Origin: Lentisphaeria bacterium UBA1829
GTDB taxonomy: Bacteria; Verrucomicrobiota; Lentisphaeria; Victivallales; UBA1829
NCBI GenBank assembly: GCA_002338895.1
Contig: DDJH01000263.1
Location: 1,477 to 7,405, forward strand
Length of the DNA: 5,929 nucleotides
Direction: 5' to 3'
In this document: one piece after another, positions 1-5,929 of the stretch
Layout of the letters: every line of letters starts with the position of its first letter
How positions within the stretch are numbered: the first letter of the stretch is position 1
Program-made: the position numbers and the translations under genes
Notes under the pieces: generated by a model
The model's input: the letters and a program-made list of their open reading frames with translations, nothing else
Told to the model about the DNA's origin: nothing
Databases searched by the model: none

Positions 1-2
1 GC

Positions 3-827
3 ATCGGGCGTCTGACGGAACATCTGATCGCGGGAGGCGTGGCGGGGCTCTTCCCGCTCGGAACAACCGGAGAGGGACCGATGCTCCTGCCGGAACAGCA
101 GAAGGAGGTCTGCCGGGCGGTCTGCCGGTCTGCCGGCGGACGGATCCCGGTGCTGGCCGGGATCGCCTCCGCATCGCCGGAGGAGTCGATCGCGCTGGGA
201 CAGGCCGCAGCGCGGATCGGTGCGGATCTCGTGGTCCTGCCGCCCCCCTGCTATGTGCCGCTGACGGAGGAGGAGATTCTTGCGTTCTACCGCCGGGTGG
301 CCTCGGAGGTGCCGCTGCCGATTTTTGTGTACAACATGCCGTCGATGGTCAAGACGGACCTGAGTGTTTCCCAGATCCTGCGTCTGGCGGAGATCCCCGG
401 AATTGCGGGGTACAAGGACTCCTCCGGGAATATGAATGCGTTCCATGAGGTGATCTTTGCGTTGAAGGATCGTCCGGATTTCTCCCTGTTTGCCGGACCC
501 GATACGCTGATGGCCGAGTCGGTGCTGTTCGGCGCGGCGGGAGGGGTGAACAGCGGATCGAATCTGTACCCCGGAATCTTTGTGAACTGCTGGAAGGCGG
601 CCCGGAACGGGGAGCTTGAAAAAATCAGACGCTGTCAGGAGAAGATTGTCCGGATTCAGAAACTCTACCATTGTCCGCGCGGCTCCTCCGCTGTGGCGGA
701 AGCGCTGAAAATCGGACTCCAGATCCGGGGAATCTGCCGGAACACGCTTCTGGCGCCGCATTCGCCGGTCCCGCAGGAGCTGGAGAAGAGAATCGCCGCG
801 CTGATGGAAGAGATCGAAGAGGAGTGA
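3..827 (+). CDS. DapA/NanA-superfamily aldolase (class I Schiff-base lyase), 5'-truncated by the window edge
   Basis: This cytoplasmic TIM-barrel enzyme would cleave or condense a 2-oxo acid through a lysine Schiff base. The reading frame is open from base 3, and 12 codons precede the first in-frame GTG at 39. Those codons already match the family (hydrophobic helix leading to GV-GL), so the true start lies upstream; by alignment with E. coli DapA about two dozen residues are missing. Counting from the GTG, the GTTGE loop is at 8-12, the catalytic Tyr in YNMP at 98, and the Schiff-base Lys in GYKDSSGN at 126 (codon 414-416). A glycine-rich GGVNSG segment follows near 168-173. The arginine that follows YNVPS in true DapA and binds the carboxylate of the second substrate is replaced here (YNMPSMVK). 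This argues against lysine biosynthesis and for an N-acetylneuraminate, 2-keto-3-deoxy-sugar-acid or related aldolase. The exact substrate is unknown. The family is sure, the subfamily is not. A 138-base gap separates it from arnT, so it is probably not tightly coupled to it. Confidence 0.93.
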   Translation: MGRLTEHLIAGGVAGLFPLGTTGEGPMLLPEQQKEVCRAVCRSAGGRIPVLAGIASASPEESIALGQAAARIGADLVVLPPPCYVPLTEEEILAFYRRVASEVPLPIFVYNMPSMVKTDLSVSQILRLAEIPGIAGYKDSSGNMNAFHEVIFALKDRPDFSLFAGPDTLMAESVLFGAAGGVNSGSNLYPGIFVNCWKAARNGELEKIRRCQEKIVRIQKLYHCPRGSSAVAEALKIGLQIRGICRNTLLAPHSPVPQELEKRIAALMEEIEEE

Positions 828-888
828 AATCCCGTCGGATTCCGGGGCGCAGAGGGGAAAGTTTTTTCTGATAATTTCGTCATCTTTC

Positions 889-918
889 TTGAAATTTGCG
901 GTTTTGAGAGCATTTTAT
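889..918 (+). promoter_or_regulatory. Possible sigma-70-type promoter for the arnT unit
   Basis: TTGAAA at 889-894 matches the -35 consensus at 5 of 6 bases. TTTTAT at 913-918 matches the -10 consensus at 4 of 6, with an 18-base spacer. Both lie in the AT-rich gap between the aldolase and arnT, where a promoter is expected. A second -10-like hexamer, GATAAT at 870-875, matches 5 of 6 but has no good -35 partner. The assignment rests on consensus matching alone, and PVC-type bacteria may not follow it closely. Confidence 0.3.
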
Positions 919-947
919 CCATCAAAAATCAATGAAAATATGGATAA
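915..947. repeat. Perfect 8-base inverted repeat in the arnT leader
   Basis: TTATCCAT (915-922) and ATGGATAA (940-947) are perfect reverse complements separated by 17 bases; half-site centres are 25 bases apart. The match extends outward by a G-T wobble and one more A-T pair (913/949). The left arm overlaps the proposed -10 hexamer, and the right arm ends four bases before the arnT ribosome-binding site. It could be a regulator-binding site or an RNA hairpin in the leader; with AT-rich arms, chance is also possible. Confidence 0.45.
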
Positions 948-950
948 GAC

Positions 951-955
951 AAGGA
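951..955 (+). promoter_or_regulatory. Ribosome-binding site of arnT
   Basis: AAGGA lies 10 bases before the ATG at 966. This supports that ATG as the start: it opens directly into the first membrane segment and gives a protein matching the E. coli ArnT length. Confidence 0.55.
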
Positions 956-965
956 TTTTGACAAG

Positions 966-2624
966 ATGAAAAAAGCCCTTCTGCTGCTGATTGTTCTGAC
1001 GATTCTGCTTTATTTGATCCCGCTGAATGTCCGGGTGATGTTCTCGCCGGATGAGACTCGATATGCCGAGATCGGCCGGGAGATGATCGCATCCGGAGAC
1101 TGGGTCACGCCGCGTCTGAACGGCGTGCTGTATTTTGAGAAGCCGGTGTTCGGATACTGGGCGTTTGCCGTGTCGCAGCTGCTGTTCGGGGAACATGCGT
1201 TTGCGATCCGTCTTCCATGCGTGCTGGCCACGCTGCTGAGTGCACTGGCGCTCTTTTTCCTGACCCGCCGGTTTTCGGGGGGAGGGGAGAAGGTCGGACT
1301 GCTGGCTTCGACCGTCTTTTTGCTGACGCCGCTGGTCTTCGCGCTCGGAATCGCGGCGACGCTGGATCCGATCTTCTCGGCATTCCTGACGATTGCAATG
1401 GTCTTCTTCTACTATGCGGCGCAGACGGAGAAATTGGAGCGCGCGGGATATCTTTTCCTGTTCGGGCTGGCGGCGGGGCTCGCGTTCCTGACAAAGGGGT
1501 TCCTCGCGTTTGTGCTGCCCGGTCTTTCGATTTTCGCCTGGCTGCTCTGGACCCGCCGCTGGAAGGAGATGATCACTCTGCCATGGATCCCGCTGATTGG
1601 GGTTCTGCTGGTGGTGCTGCCGTGGGCGATTCTGATCCATCTGGATCAGCCGGCCTACTGGGAATATTTTATTTATGACGAGCATATCAAACGGTTCCTG
1701 GAGAAGGAACAGCATCCGGAGCCGTTCTGGTTTTTCATTCCGGTGCTGCTGGGAGGACTCGGGTGGCTGCTGTTTCTGACGCCTTCGGCGGTGAAGGGGT
1801 TTGTCCGGGAGAACTGGAAGGAGGATTTCATCCGGTATCTGGTGTGCTGGTTTGCGCTGCCGTTTGTGTTTCTGTCGCTGTCGTCGGGGAAGCTGGCGAC
1901 GTATATTCTGCCGTGTTTTGCGCCGCTGGCGGTTCTGCTGGCGATCGGATTGTATCGGACCGTGGTGGAGAAGAGGGATGAAAAGCTGCTGGATGTGCTG
2001 CTGCTGGTGTTTGCGGGGGCGCTGGCTCTGGCGGCGGTCGGACTGGTGTCGGTGCAGCTCAGCGGAGTGAAATGGGCGCTGTTTGCGAAGGGGGAGGGGT
2101 GGAAATGGGTGACTTTCACGTTGACGGGAATTATTCTGATGGTGTCGCTGGTGTTTGCGGTGCAGGAGAAGAAGAATCCGTGGATGAAGCTGGGATTTTT
2201 CTTTGTCGGGTTGTGTCCGCTCCTGTTTGTGATGCATTTTGCACTGCCGGACCTTCTGGTGCTGCGGCGTTCGGCGTCGGGACTTCTGGAGAGCGTCAGG
2301 GACCGGATCACGCCGGAAACGAAACTTCTCTCCTTCCGTTATCCGTTCCAGGATGTGAACTGGGTGTTCAAGAGAAGTGATGTCTATATGTACCGCGCGC
2401 CCGGCGAGATCCGCTGGGGACTGGAGTACGATCCGGCGATGAAGGAACGGCGGCTGCTGGATCGGGAAAAGACCAATGAACTGATCCGCCGGATGCGGGG
2501 GAAGGGCGGTGTGCTGCTCGTGCTGCCGACCAAGGTGTATCTGGAGGACCGGGAGAAGCTGCCGAAACCGGAATGGGTCAAATCCACGCCGCATCGCAAG
2601 GGGTATACAGCGGTGAAATTCTGA
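966..2624 (+). CDS. arnT: ArnT-type lipid A 4-amino-4-deoxy-L-arabinose transferase (GT83, GT-C fold)
   Basis: This inner-membrane glycosyltransferase would move an aminosugar from undecaprenyl phosphate to lipid A on the periplasmic side, which in enterobacteria gives polymyxin resistance. The 552 residues match the roughly 550 of E. coli ArnT, and the similarity runs end to end. After the first membrane helix (3-21) comes SPDETRYAEIGREM (27-40) with the catalytic-site Asp29, then YFEKP (56-60) with Glu58 and Lys59, then LDP with Asp134. These correspond to the metal and substrate residues described for the Cupriavidus ArnT structure. Further hallmarks are TKGF (176-179), EHIKRF (239-244), and a GKLATYILPCFAPLA stretch (308-322). 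About a dozen hydrophobic segments precede a soluble periplasmic domain (from about 440) with the ArnT-like MYR-GE--GLEY region. No arn/pmr genes that make the donor are visible nearby. The sugar donor and lipid acceptor are inferred from family; a related aminosugar or phosphate-linked sugar is possible. Confidence 0.9.
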   Translation: MKKALLLLIVLTILLYLIPLNVRVMFSPDETRYAEIGREMIASGDWVTPRLNGVLYFEKPVFGYWAFAVSQLLFGEHAFAIRLPCVLATLLSALALFFLTRRFSGGGEKVGLLASTVFLLTPLVFALGIAATLDPIFSAFLTIAMVFFYYAAQTEKLERAGYLFLFGLAAGLAFLTKGFLAFVLPGLSIFAWLLWTRRWKEMITLPWIPLIGVLLVVLPWAILIHLDQPAYWEYFIYDEHIKRFLEKEQHPEPFWFFIPVLLGGLGWLLFLTPSAVKGFVRENWKEDFIRYLVCWFALPFVFLSLSSGKLATYILPCFAPLAVLLAIGLYRTVVEKRDEKLLDVLLLVFAGALALAAVGLVSVQLSGVKWALFAKGEGWKWVTFTLTGIILMVSLVFAVQEKKNPWMKLGFFFVGLCPLLFVMHFALPDLLVLRRSASGLLESVRDRITPETKLLSFRYPFQDVNWVFKRSDVYMYRAPGEIRWGLEYDPAMKERRLLDREKTNELIRRMRGKGGVLLVLPTKVYLEDREKLPKPEWVKSTPHRKGYTAVKF

Positions 2625-2628
2625 GGAG
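2624..2628 (+). promoter_or_regulatory. Ribosome-binding site overlapping the arnT stop codon
   Basis: AGGAG begins on the last base of the arnT TGA and stands 9 bases before the ATG at 2638. A second GGAG at 2631-2634 is too close to that ATG to serve. The overlap of stop codon and Shine-Dalgarno sequence supports translational coupling of the hydrolase to arnT, and fixes its start. Confidence 0.65.
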
Positions 2629-2637
2629 TCGGAGAAG

Positions 2638-3714
2638 ATGATTCGGAACTGGAAGGAACGGACGGATCGACTTCGGAACGTGATGGAGGAGGCGGTCGCA
2701 TCGGGGGAGGAGTGCGGCTGTCAGCTTGTGGTGTATGAGGACGGGGAACGGGTGGTGGATCTGTGTGCCGGATTTACCGCGCCGGACCGCCGGATCCCGA
2801 TCAGAAACGATGCGCTGTTCCCGATTTTCTCCGTGGGAAAAGGGGTGATGGCGACGGCGTTTCATCGTCTGGTGGAGCAGGGAAAGGTTGCATACGACAC
2901 CCGGATCGCCGATCTCTGGCCCGAATTCGGCTGCAACGGCAAGGAAGAGATGCTTGTCTGGCATATTCTGACCCATCGGGGAGCGCTGTTTGATCTTCCC
3001 CCGTGCGAAAGCCAGTCGGATCTGGCGGACTGGGGGAAAATGGCCGACCGGATGGCGCATGCCACACCGAAATGGACCCCCGGAACAATCTGCCGCTATC
3101 ATCCGATCACATACGCATGGCTGCTGGGCGAAATCGCGCATCGGGCGGATGGACGGTCGTTTCAGGAGATTCTCCGGCAGGAGGTGATCAAACCGCTGCA
3201 CCTGGAGCATTCACTGTTTTTCGGAACAACGCCGGAGGCGGAGGAGCGGTTTGTTCCGATCGATCTTTCCGCCGTTCCGGAGACACATACCTGGCATACG
3301 GATTTCATGCATGATCCGGTGATTCGCCGCGCCTGCATTCCGTCGGCGAACGGAGTGGCGAATGCGGAGGCGATTGCCCGGCATTACGCGGCGCTGATTG
3401 CGGAGGTGGACGGGGTCCGTCTGCTGAAGCCGGAGACGGTGTCGTTTGCAACTCGGCTGCGGCGGGCCGAGGATGATCCGCCGCGTCCCGGAGAATGGTC
3501 CCGCTTCGGTCTTGGCTGGGCTCTGAGCGGTCCGGAAGAGGATCTCGGATCGCTGTTCGGTCATGGCGGAGCGGCCGGATCGGAAGGGTTTGCGGATCGC
3601 CGGACTCATCTTGCGCTCGGCCTGACGCGCAACCGGATTCTTTCCTCGATGCCGGTGATCCCGTTGCGGGACCGGATTTCGGAGATTCTCGGACTGCCGA
3701 TCCGTCACTGGTAA
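2638..3714 (+). CDS. Serine hydrolase of the beta-lactamase / family VIII esterase class (PF00144-like)
   Basis: The 358-residue protein has the penicillin-binding-protein fold motifs in order. SVGK at 65-68 has nucleophile Ser65 and general base Lys68. Tyr154 sits in RYHP, where the Y-x-N motif of class C beta-lactamases falls. HGG at 309-311 takes the place of K-T-G. The T-H-R-G segment (112-115) and the YHPITYAWLLGEIAHRADGR region (154-173) are typical of the EstB/EstA-like esterases that share this fold. There is no signal peptide or membrane helix; the N-terminus is charged (RNWKERTDRL). The enzyme is therefore probably cytoplasmic and an esterase or amide hydrolase rather than an antibiotic-inactivating lactamase. 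It starts 13 bases after arnT with a Shine-Dalgarno on the arnT stop codon, so it is co-transcribed. A direct role in lipid A modification is not shown. The fold is certain, the substrate unknown. Confidence 0.9.
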   Translation: MIRNWKERTDRLRNVMEEAVASGEECGCQLVVYEDGERVVDLCAGFTAPDRRIPIRNDALFPIFSVGKGVMATAFHRLVEQGKVAYDTRIADLWPEFGCNGKEEMLVWHILTHRGALFDLPPCESQSDLADWGKMADRMAHATPKWTPGTICRYHPITYAWLLGEIAHRADGRSFQEILRQEVIKPLHLEHSLFFGTTPEAEERFVPIDLSAVPETHTWHTDFMHDPVIRRACIPSANGVANAEAIARHYAALIAEVDGVRLLKPETVSFATRLRRAEDDPPRPGEWSRFGLGWALSGPEEDLGSLFGHGGAAGSEGFADRRTHLALGLTRNRILSSMPVIPLRDRISEILGLPIRHW

Positions 3715-3715
3715 G

Positions 3716-3758
3716 AGGAAACCCGGGGTTTTCCCGGGTTTTCCTGCAGTTTCTTTTT
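3716..3758 (+). terminator. Rho-independent terminator between convergent genes
   Basis: The stem pairs AGGAAACCCGGG (3716-3727) with CCCGGGTTTTCCT (3733-3745), leaving one bulged T and a 5-base loop, GTTTT. A T-rich run, TTTCTTTTT (3750-3758), follows after four bases. It begins two bases after the stop codon of the plus-strand hydrolase. On the minus strand the same hairpin is followed only by a weak T-rich stretch that runs into the opposite gene's 3' end, so bidirectional action is possible but less supported. Confidence 0.8.
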
Positions 3759-4659
3759 ATCGAATGATCTTATTTTCCTTCATCCAGAAGACGAGGTCTC
3801 TGGACCACGGATGCGCGTTCTGGAACGGATATTTCGCGCGGAGTCCGATTCCGTGTCCGCCGTTCTGATAGATATGGAGATCGAAGGGGATTTTCTTTGC
3901 GGCGAGGGCGCGGGCGAAGCGGATGCTGTTTTCGGGCAGGACACCGCGATCGGCGGCGGTGTGCCAGAGAAAGCACGGGGGAGTATCCGGTTTCACCTGG
4001 AGTTCGGCGGAGAGCTCTTTCACGAGTTCCGGACCGGCGTCTTTCCCGAGAAGGTTGATGCGGGATCCCCAGTGCGTGACACCTTTTTCCATGGTGATGA
4101 CCGGGTAGCAGAGAATGCCGAAGTCCGGACGGGAGCTGACGCGGTCGACAGGATCGGCGGCGTTCGGATTTCCGTTATCGAACCGGGTCAGAAGCGTTGC
4201 GGCGAGATGTCCGCCGGCGGAGGACCCGATCACGCCGATTCGTTTGGGGTCGATGCCCCACTTTTCCGCGTTGCTGCGGATGATCCGGAGCGCGCGGGCC
4301 GCGTCGGTGAGCATCACAGGATGACGGTATCCCTTGGAGCCGAGACGGTAGCGCAGGACGAATCCGGCGATGCCGTTCTGATTGAAGAAGAGCGCGTAAT
4401 CACGTCCTTCATGACCGGTTGCAAGACCGCCGTATCCGCCTCCGGGGCAGATCAGAATTGCGGGAACGGGCTTTTTCCCCTGTTTCGGAAAATAAGCCTG
4501 AAGGGTCGGGATATCGTGCGGCTGTTTTCCCTTTGCGAAGGGAGCATCCCCCTCCCAGAGTCGCATGGGCGCCTGCGGTTCGGCCGGTGCGGCGGGGGCG
4601 TCCGCGAAACCGGAGGCCAGCGAGGCGCAGAGGAGAGCTGTGCAGAGAAGAATTTTCAT
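3757..4659 (-). CDS. Exported alpha/beta hydrolase, acetylxylan-esterase / BD-FAE-like
   Basis: This 300-residue enzyme would hydrolyse esters, plausibly acetyl or other acyl groups on plant-type polysaccharides, outside the cytoplasm. Residues 1-19 form a signal peptide (MK, hydrophobic core, GFA cut site) with no good lipobox. An Ala/Pro-rich linker (20-31) follows. The oxyanion-hole region is CPGGGYGGLA (71-80). The nucleophile elbow is GSSAGG (145-150) with Ser147. The likely acid is Asp237 in TAADRGV and the base His269 in GGHGIGL, so the triad is complete. The segment GRDYALFFNQNGIAGFVLRY (85-104) is typical of this esterase/lipase group. The ATG at 4659 is preceded by AAGGA with 8 bases between, in an A-rich leader. 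The gene starts 40 bases after the MATE exporter gene on the same strand, and probably shares its transcript. The substrate is inferred from family habit only; short-chain lipase-like activity is an alternative. Confidence 0.9.
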   Translation of the reverse strand: MKILLCTALLCASLASGFADAPAAPAEPQAPMRLWEGDAPFAKGKQPHDIPTLQAYFPKQGKKPVPAILICPGGGYGGLATGHEGRDYALFFNQNGIAGFVLRYRLGSKGYRHPVMLTDAARALRIIRSNAEKWGIDPKRIGVIGSSAGGHLAATLLTRFDNGNPNAADPVDRVSSRPDFGILCYPVITMEKGVTHWGSRINLLGKDAGPELVKELSAELQVKPDTPPCFLWHTAADRGVLPENSIRFARALAAKKIPFDLHIYQNGGHGIGLRAKYPFQNAHPWSRDLVFWMKENKIIR

Positions 4660-4667
4660 CCGTTTTT

Positions 4668-4672
4668 TCCTT
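4668..4672 (-). promoter_or_regulatory. Ribosome-binding site of the exported hydrolase, in an A-rich leader
   Basis: Read on the minus strand, AAGGA stands 8 bases before the ATG at 4659, flanked by A runs on both sides. This 40-base gap is all that separates the gene from the upstream exporter. It contains no terminator-like hairpin, which supports read-through from the exporter. Confidence 0.55.
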
Positions 4673-4699
4673 TCTTTTTTTGTGTGTATGAATGTTTGC

Positions 4700-5929
4700 T
4701 CAGCGGAGCGAGGACTCCGCGAGCGGGAGATTGATGTAATGGCGGCCGGATGTCGCGAAGAGTTTCCGGCAGACCCGGTAAAGGAGATACCCGTTGACCG
4801 CGGCGGTCAACGCCCAGGAGACGGGATACGAGAGCATCAGATTTTCCATGGTCCGATCGAGCGGGAACACAAAACAGACCCACAGCACGCGGAGGACGCA
4901 GACCCCCATCATCGTGACGACCGCCGATTGAATGGAGTGACCGAGTCCGCGCAGCGCCCCGCTGACCACATCCATGATGGCGCAGAGGAAATAAGTTGTG
5001 AAGAGAATTTTCATTCTCAGCAGTCCCCATGCGATCACCTCTTCATTGGGGTTGTAGATTGCGAGAAGCGTGTGCCCGAACCAGTAGAATCCGAATCCCA
5101 TGATCAGATTGATGGCGATGGAACAGCCCATGCAGTAGAAGATGCTTTTGCGGATTCTGCTGAATTTTTTTCCTCCCAGATTCTGACTGGCGAAACTGAT
5201 GATGGTCTGATGATAGGAGTAGGACCCGACATAGACGATTCCTTCGAGACTGAGCGCCGCGGTGCTGCCTGCCATCGCGATCGGACCGAACGAGTTGATG
5301 GAGGACTGGATGATGAGGTTGGAAATGGAGAAAAATGCTCCCTGCAACCCGGCGGGGAGACCGATCCAGAGCATGCTTCCGAGAATGGTTCCGTCGATGC
5401 GCAGATTTCGGAATTTCAGGCGGCATGCGTCGCGCGCCCGGGTCAGATTCCGGATCACGAGGAATGCCGAGACGGCCTGCGAGAGGATGGTCGCCAGTGC
5501 GACCCCCGCCACCTCCATCCGGAAAACCAGCACGAAAATCAGATTCAGCACCACATTGACAATTCCCGCGAGCACCAGATAATAGAGCGGTCTTCTCGTA
5601 TCTCCTGCCGCGCGGAGAATTGCACTTCCGAAGTTGTACAGCAGAATAAACGGGATTCCGCAGCAGTAGATCCAGAGATAGACGCAGGATTTATGAAGGA
5701 TTTCGGGCGGAGTTTCCGTCAGTTCGAGCATGGGTTTTGAGACCAGCAGTCCGACGATTCCGAGAACGACTCCGCCGATCAGGGAAACCGCGATTGCCGT
5801 ATGGGTCGCCCTTCGGATATTCTTCCGGTTGTCCGCTCCGATAGAGTTTGCCACCAGCACGTTTGTTCCGATGGAAAGTCCGATGAACACGTTGACGATC
5901 AGTGCCGTAATAAACGTTGTTGCTCCGAC
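4700..5929 (-). CDS. MATE-family efflux transporter, N-terminus beyond the window
   Basis: This inner-membrane antiporter would export drugs or other small, often cationic or metabolite, molecules using a Na+ or H+ gradient. The visible part is 409 residues. The frame is open to the window edge, and 13 codons precede the first in-frame GTG (5890). They continue the family pattern (ATTFITALIVN then FIGLSIGTNVLVANSIGA), so that GTG is internal and roughly 40-60 residues are missing. Family landmarks are the loop AILRAAGDTRRP after the first-lobe helices, the following helix pair with VAGVALATILSQ, and SFASQNLGGKKFSRIRK, the second-lobe counterpart of the ANSIGADNRKNIRR loop. SGALRGLGHS marks the second-lobe equivalent of the RAAGDT loop. 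About ten hydrophobic helices are visible, ending in a short polar tail. It resembles the DinF/YoeA-like branch more than NorM, a low-confidence impression. It lies directly upstream of the exported hydrolase on the same strand. The transported substrate is unknown. Confidence 0.93.
   Translation of the reverse strand, partial: VGATTFITALIVNVFIGLSIGTNVLVANSIGADNRKNIRRATHTAIAVSLIGGVVLGIVGLLVSKPMLELTETPPEILHKSCVYLWIYCCGIPFILLYNFGSAILRAAGDTRRPLYYLVLAGIVNVVLNLIFVLVFRMEVAGVALATILSQAVSAFLVIRNLTRARDACRLKFRNLRIDGTILGSMLWIGLPAGLQGAFFSISNLIIQSSINSFGPIAMAGSTAALSLEGIVYVGSYSYHQTIISFASQNLGGKKFSRIRKSIFYCMGCSIAINLIMGFGFYWFGHTLLAIYNPNEEVIAWGLLRMKILFTTYFLCAIMDVVSGALRGLGHSIQSAVVTMMGVCVLRVLWVCFVFPLDRTMENLMLSYPVSWALTAAVNGYLLYRVCRKLFATSGRHYINLPLAESSLR

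Noticed and set aside
108..136. GTCTGCCGG occurs three times in 29 bases (108-116, 120-128, 128-136)
   Set aside because: It lies inside the aldolase reading frame in a conserved helix-loop region and encodes an ordinary Val-Cys-Arg repeat by codon choice. There is no sign of a mobile or regulatory repeat.
831..867. Possible terminator after the aldolase: CCCG (831-834) pairing with CGGG (843-846), T run at 862-867
   Set aside because: The stem has only four pairs and an 8-base loop, and the T run lies 15 bases past the stem. This is too weak to call, although transcription may still end in this gap.
915..2594. A 559-codon open frame on the minus strand, lying opposite nearly all of arnT
   Set aside because: Its product is a monotonous mix of Gln, Arg, His and Pro with no domain. 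This is what the complement of a Leu-rich (CTG) membrane-protein gene gives in GC-rich DNA. The plus-strand frame has full ArnT homology.
2578..3708. Two long minus-strand open frames opposite the beta-lactamase-fold gene
   Set aside because: They have Arg/Pro/His-rich shadow composition with no motif, and they conflict with a gene whose three active-site motifs are intact.
3757..4659. Lipoprotein signal for the exported hydrolase, because of Cys6 and Cys11 in the leader
   Set aside because: Neither Cys is preceded by the small residue a lipobox needs at -1 (Leu precedes both), and a normal signal-peptidase I site is present at GFA.
3811..4734. A 307-codon plus-strand open frame opposite the exported hydrolase
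   Set aside because: The minus strand carries a signal peptide and a complete Ser-Asp-His triad. The plus-strand product shows nothing recognisable.
4565..5740. A 391-codon plus-strand open frame opposite the exporter and the start of the exported hydrolase
   Set aside because: It is a low-complexity Glu/Asp/His/Arg-rich translation of the complement of a MATE gene. It spans two real genes and has no family motif.

Overview
The window is protein-coding almost throughout. It is GC-rich by eye, with AT-rich dips only in the short gaps between genes. It reads as a Gram-negative bacterial chromosome: one gene is a full-length ArnT-type lipid A glycosyltransferase, and another encodes a hydrolase with an export signal. 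The mix of a DapA/NanA-superfamily aldolase, an exported xylan/carbohydrate-esterase-like hydrolase and a cytoplasmic beta-lactamase-fold esterase resembles polysaccharide-degrading PVC-group bacteria such as Lentisphaerota or Verrucomicrobiota. That placement is a low-confidence impression, not something the sequence proves. No RNA gene, insertion sequence, CRISPR array, phage gene or origin was recognised, and no stretch over about 300 bases lacks a gene.

Left part, plus strand. The window opens inside an aldolase gene of the dihydrodipicolinate synthase / N-acetylneuraminate lyase superfamily (3-827), which lacks only its first two dozen or so codons. A 138-base AT-rich gap follows, holding a possible promoter and a perfect 8-base inverted repeat. 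Next comes a complete arnT homologue (966-2624), then, 13 bases later, a serine hydrolase of the beta-lactamase/esterase class (2638-3714). The last two are almost certainly one transcription unit. It ends in a GC-rich hairpin with a T tract (3716-3758).

Right part, minus strand. A MATE-family multidrug/small-molecule exporter (4700 to beyond 5929, N-terminus off the window) is followed after 40 bases by an exported alpha/beta hydrolase (3757-4659). These two probably form a second unit, converging on the first. Only 42 bases separate the two convergent stop codons, and the terminator hairpin fills that space.

How the genes work together: the arnT pair points to envelope modification, namely transfer of an aminosugar such as 4-amino-4-deoxy-L-arabinose from undecaprenyl phosphate to lipid A at the periplasmic face. 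The MATE/esterase pair points to export plus periplasmic or extracellular ester hydrolysis. The aldolase fits sugar-acid or sialic-acid breakdown. No shared pathway can be shown from this window. I did not find a convincing undescribed system; the best leads are the arnT-hydrolase coupling and the inverted repeat in front of arnT.
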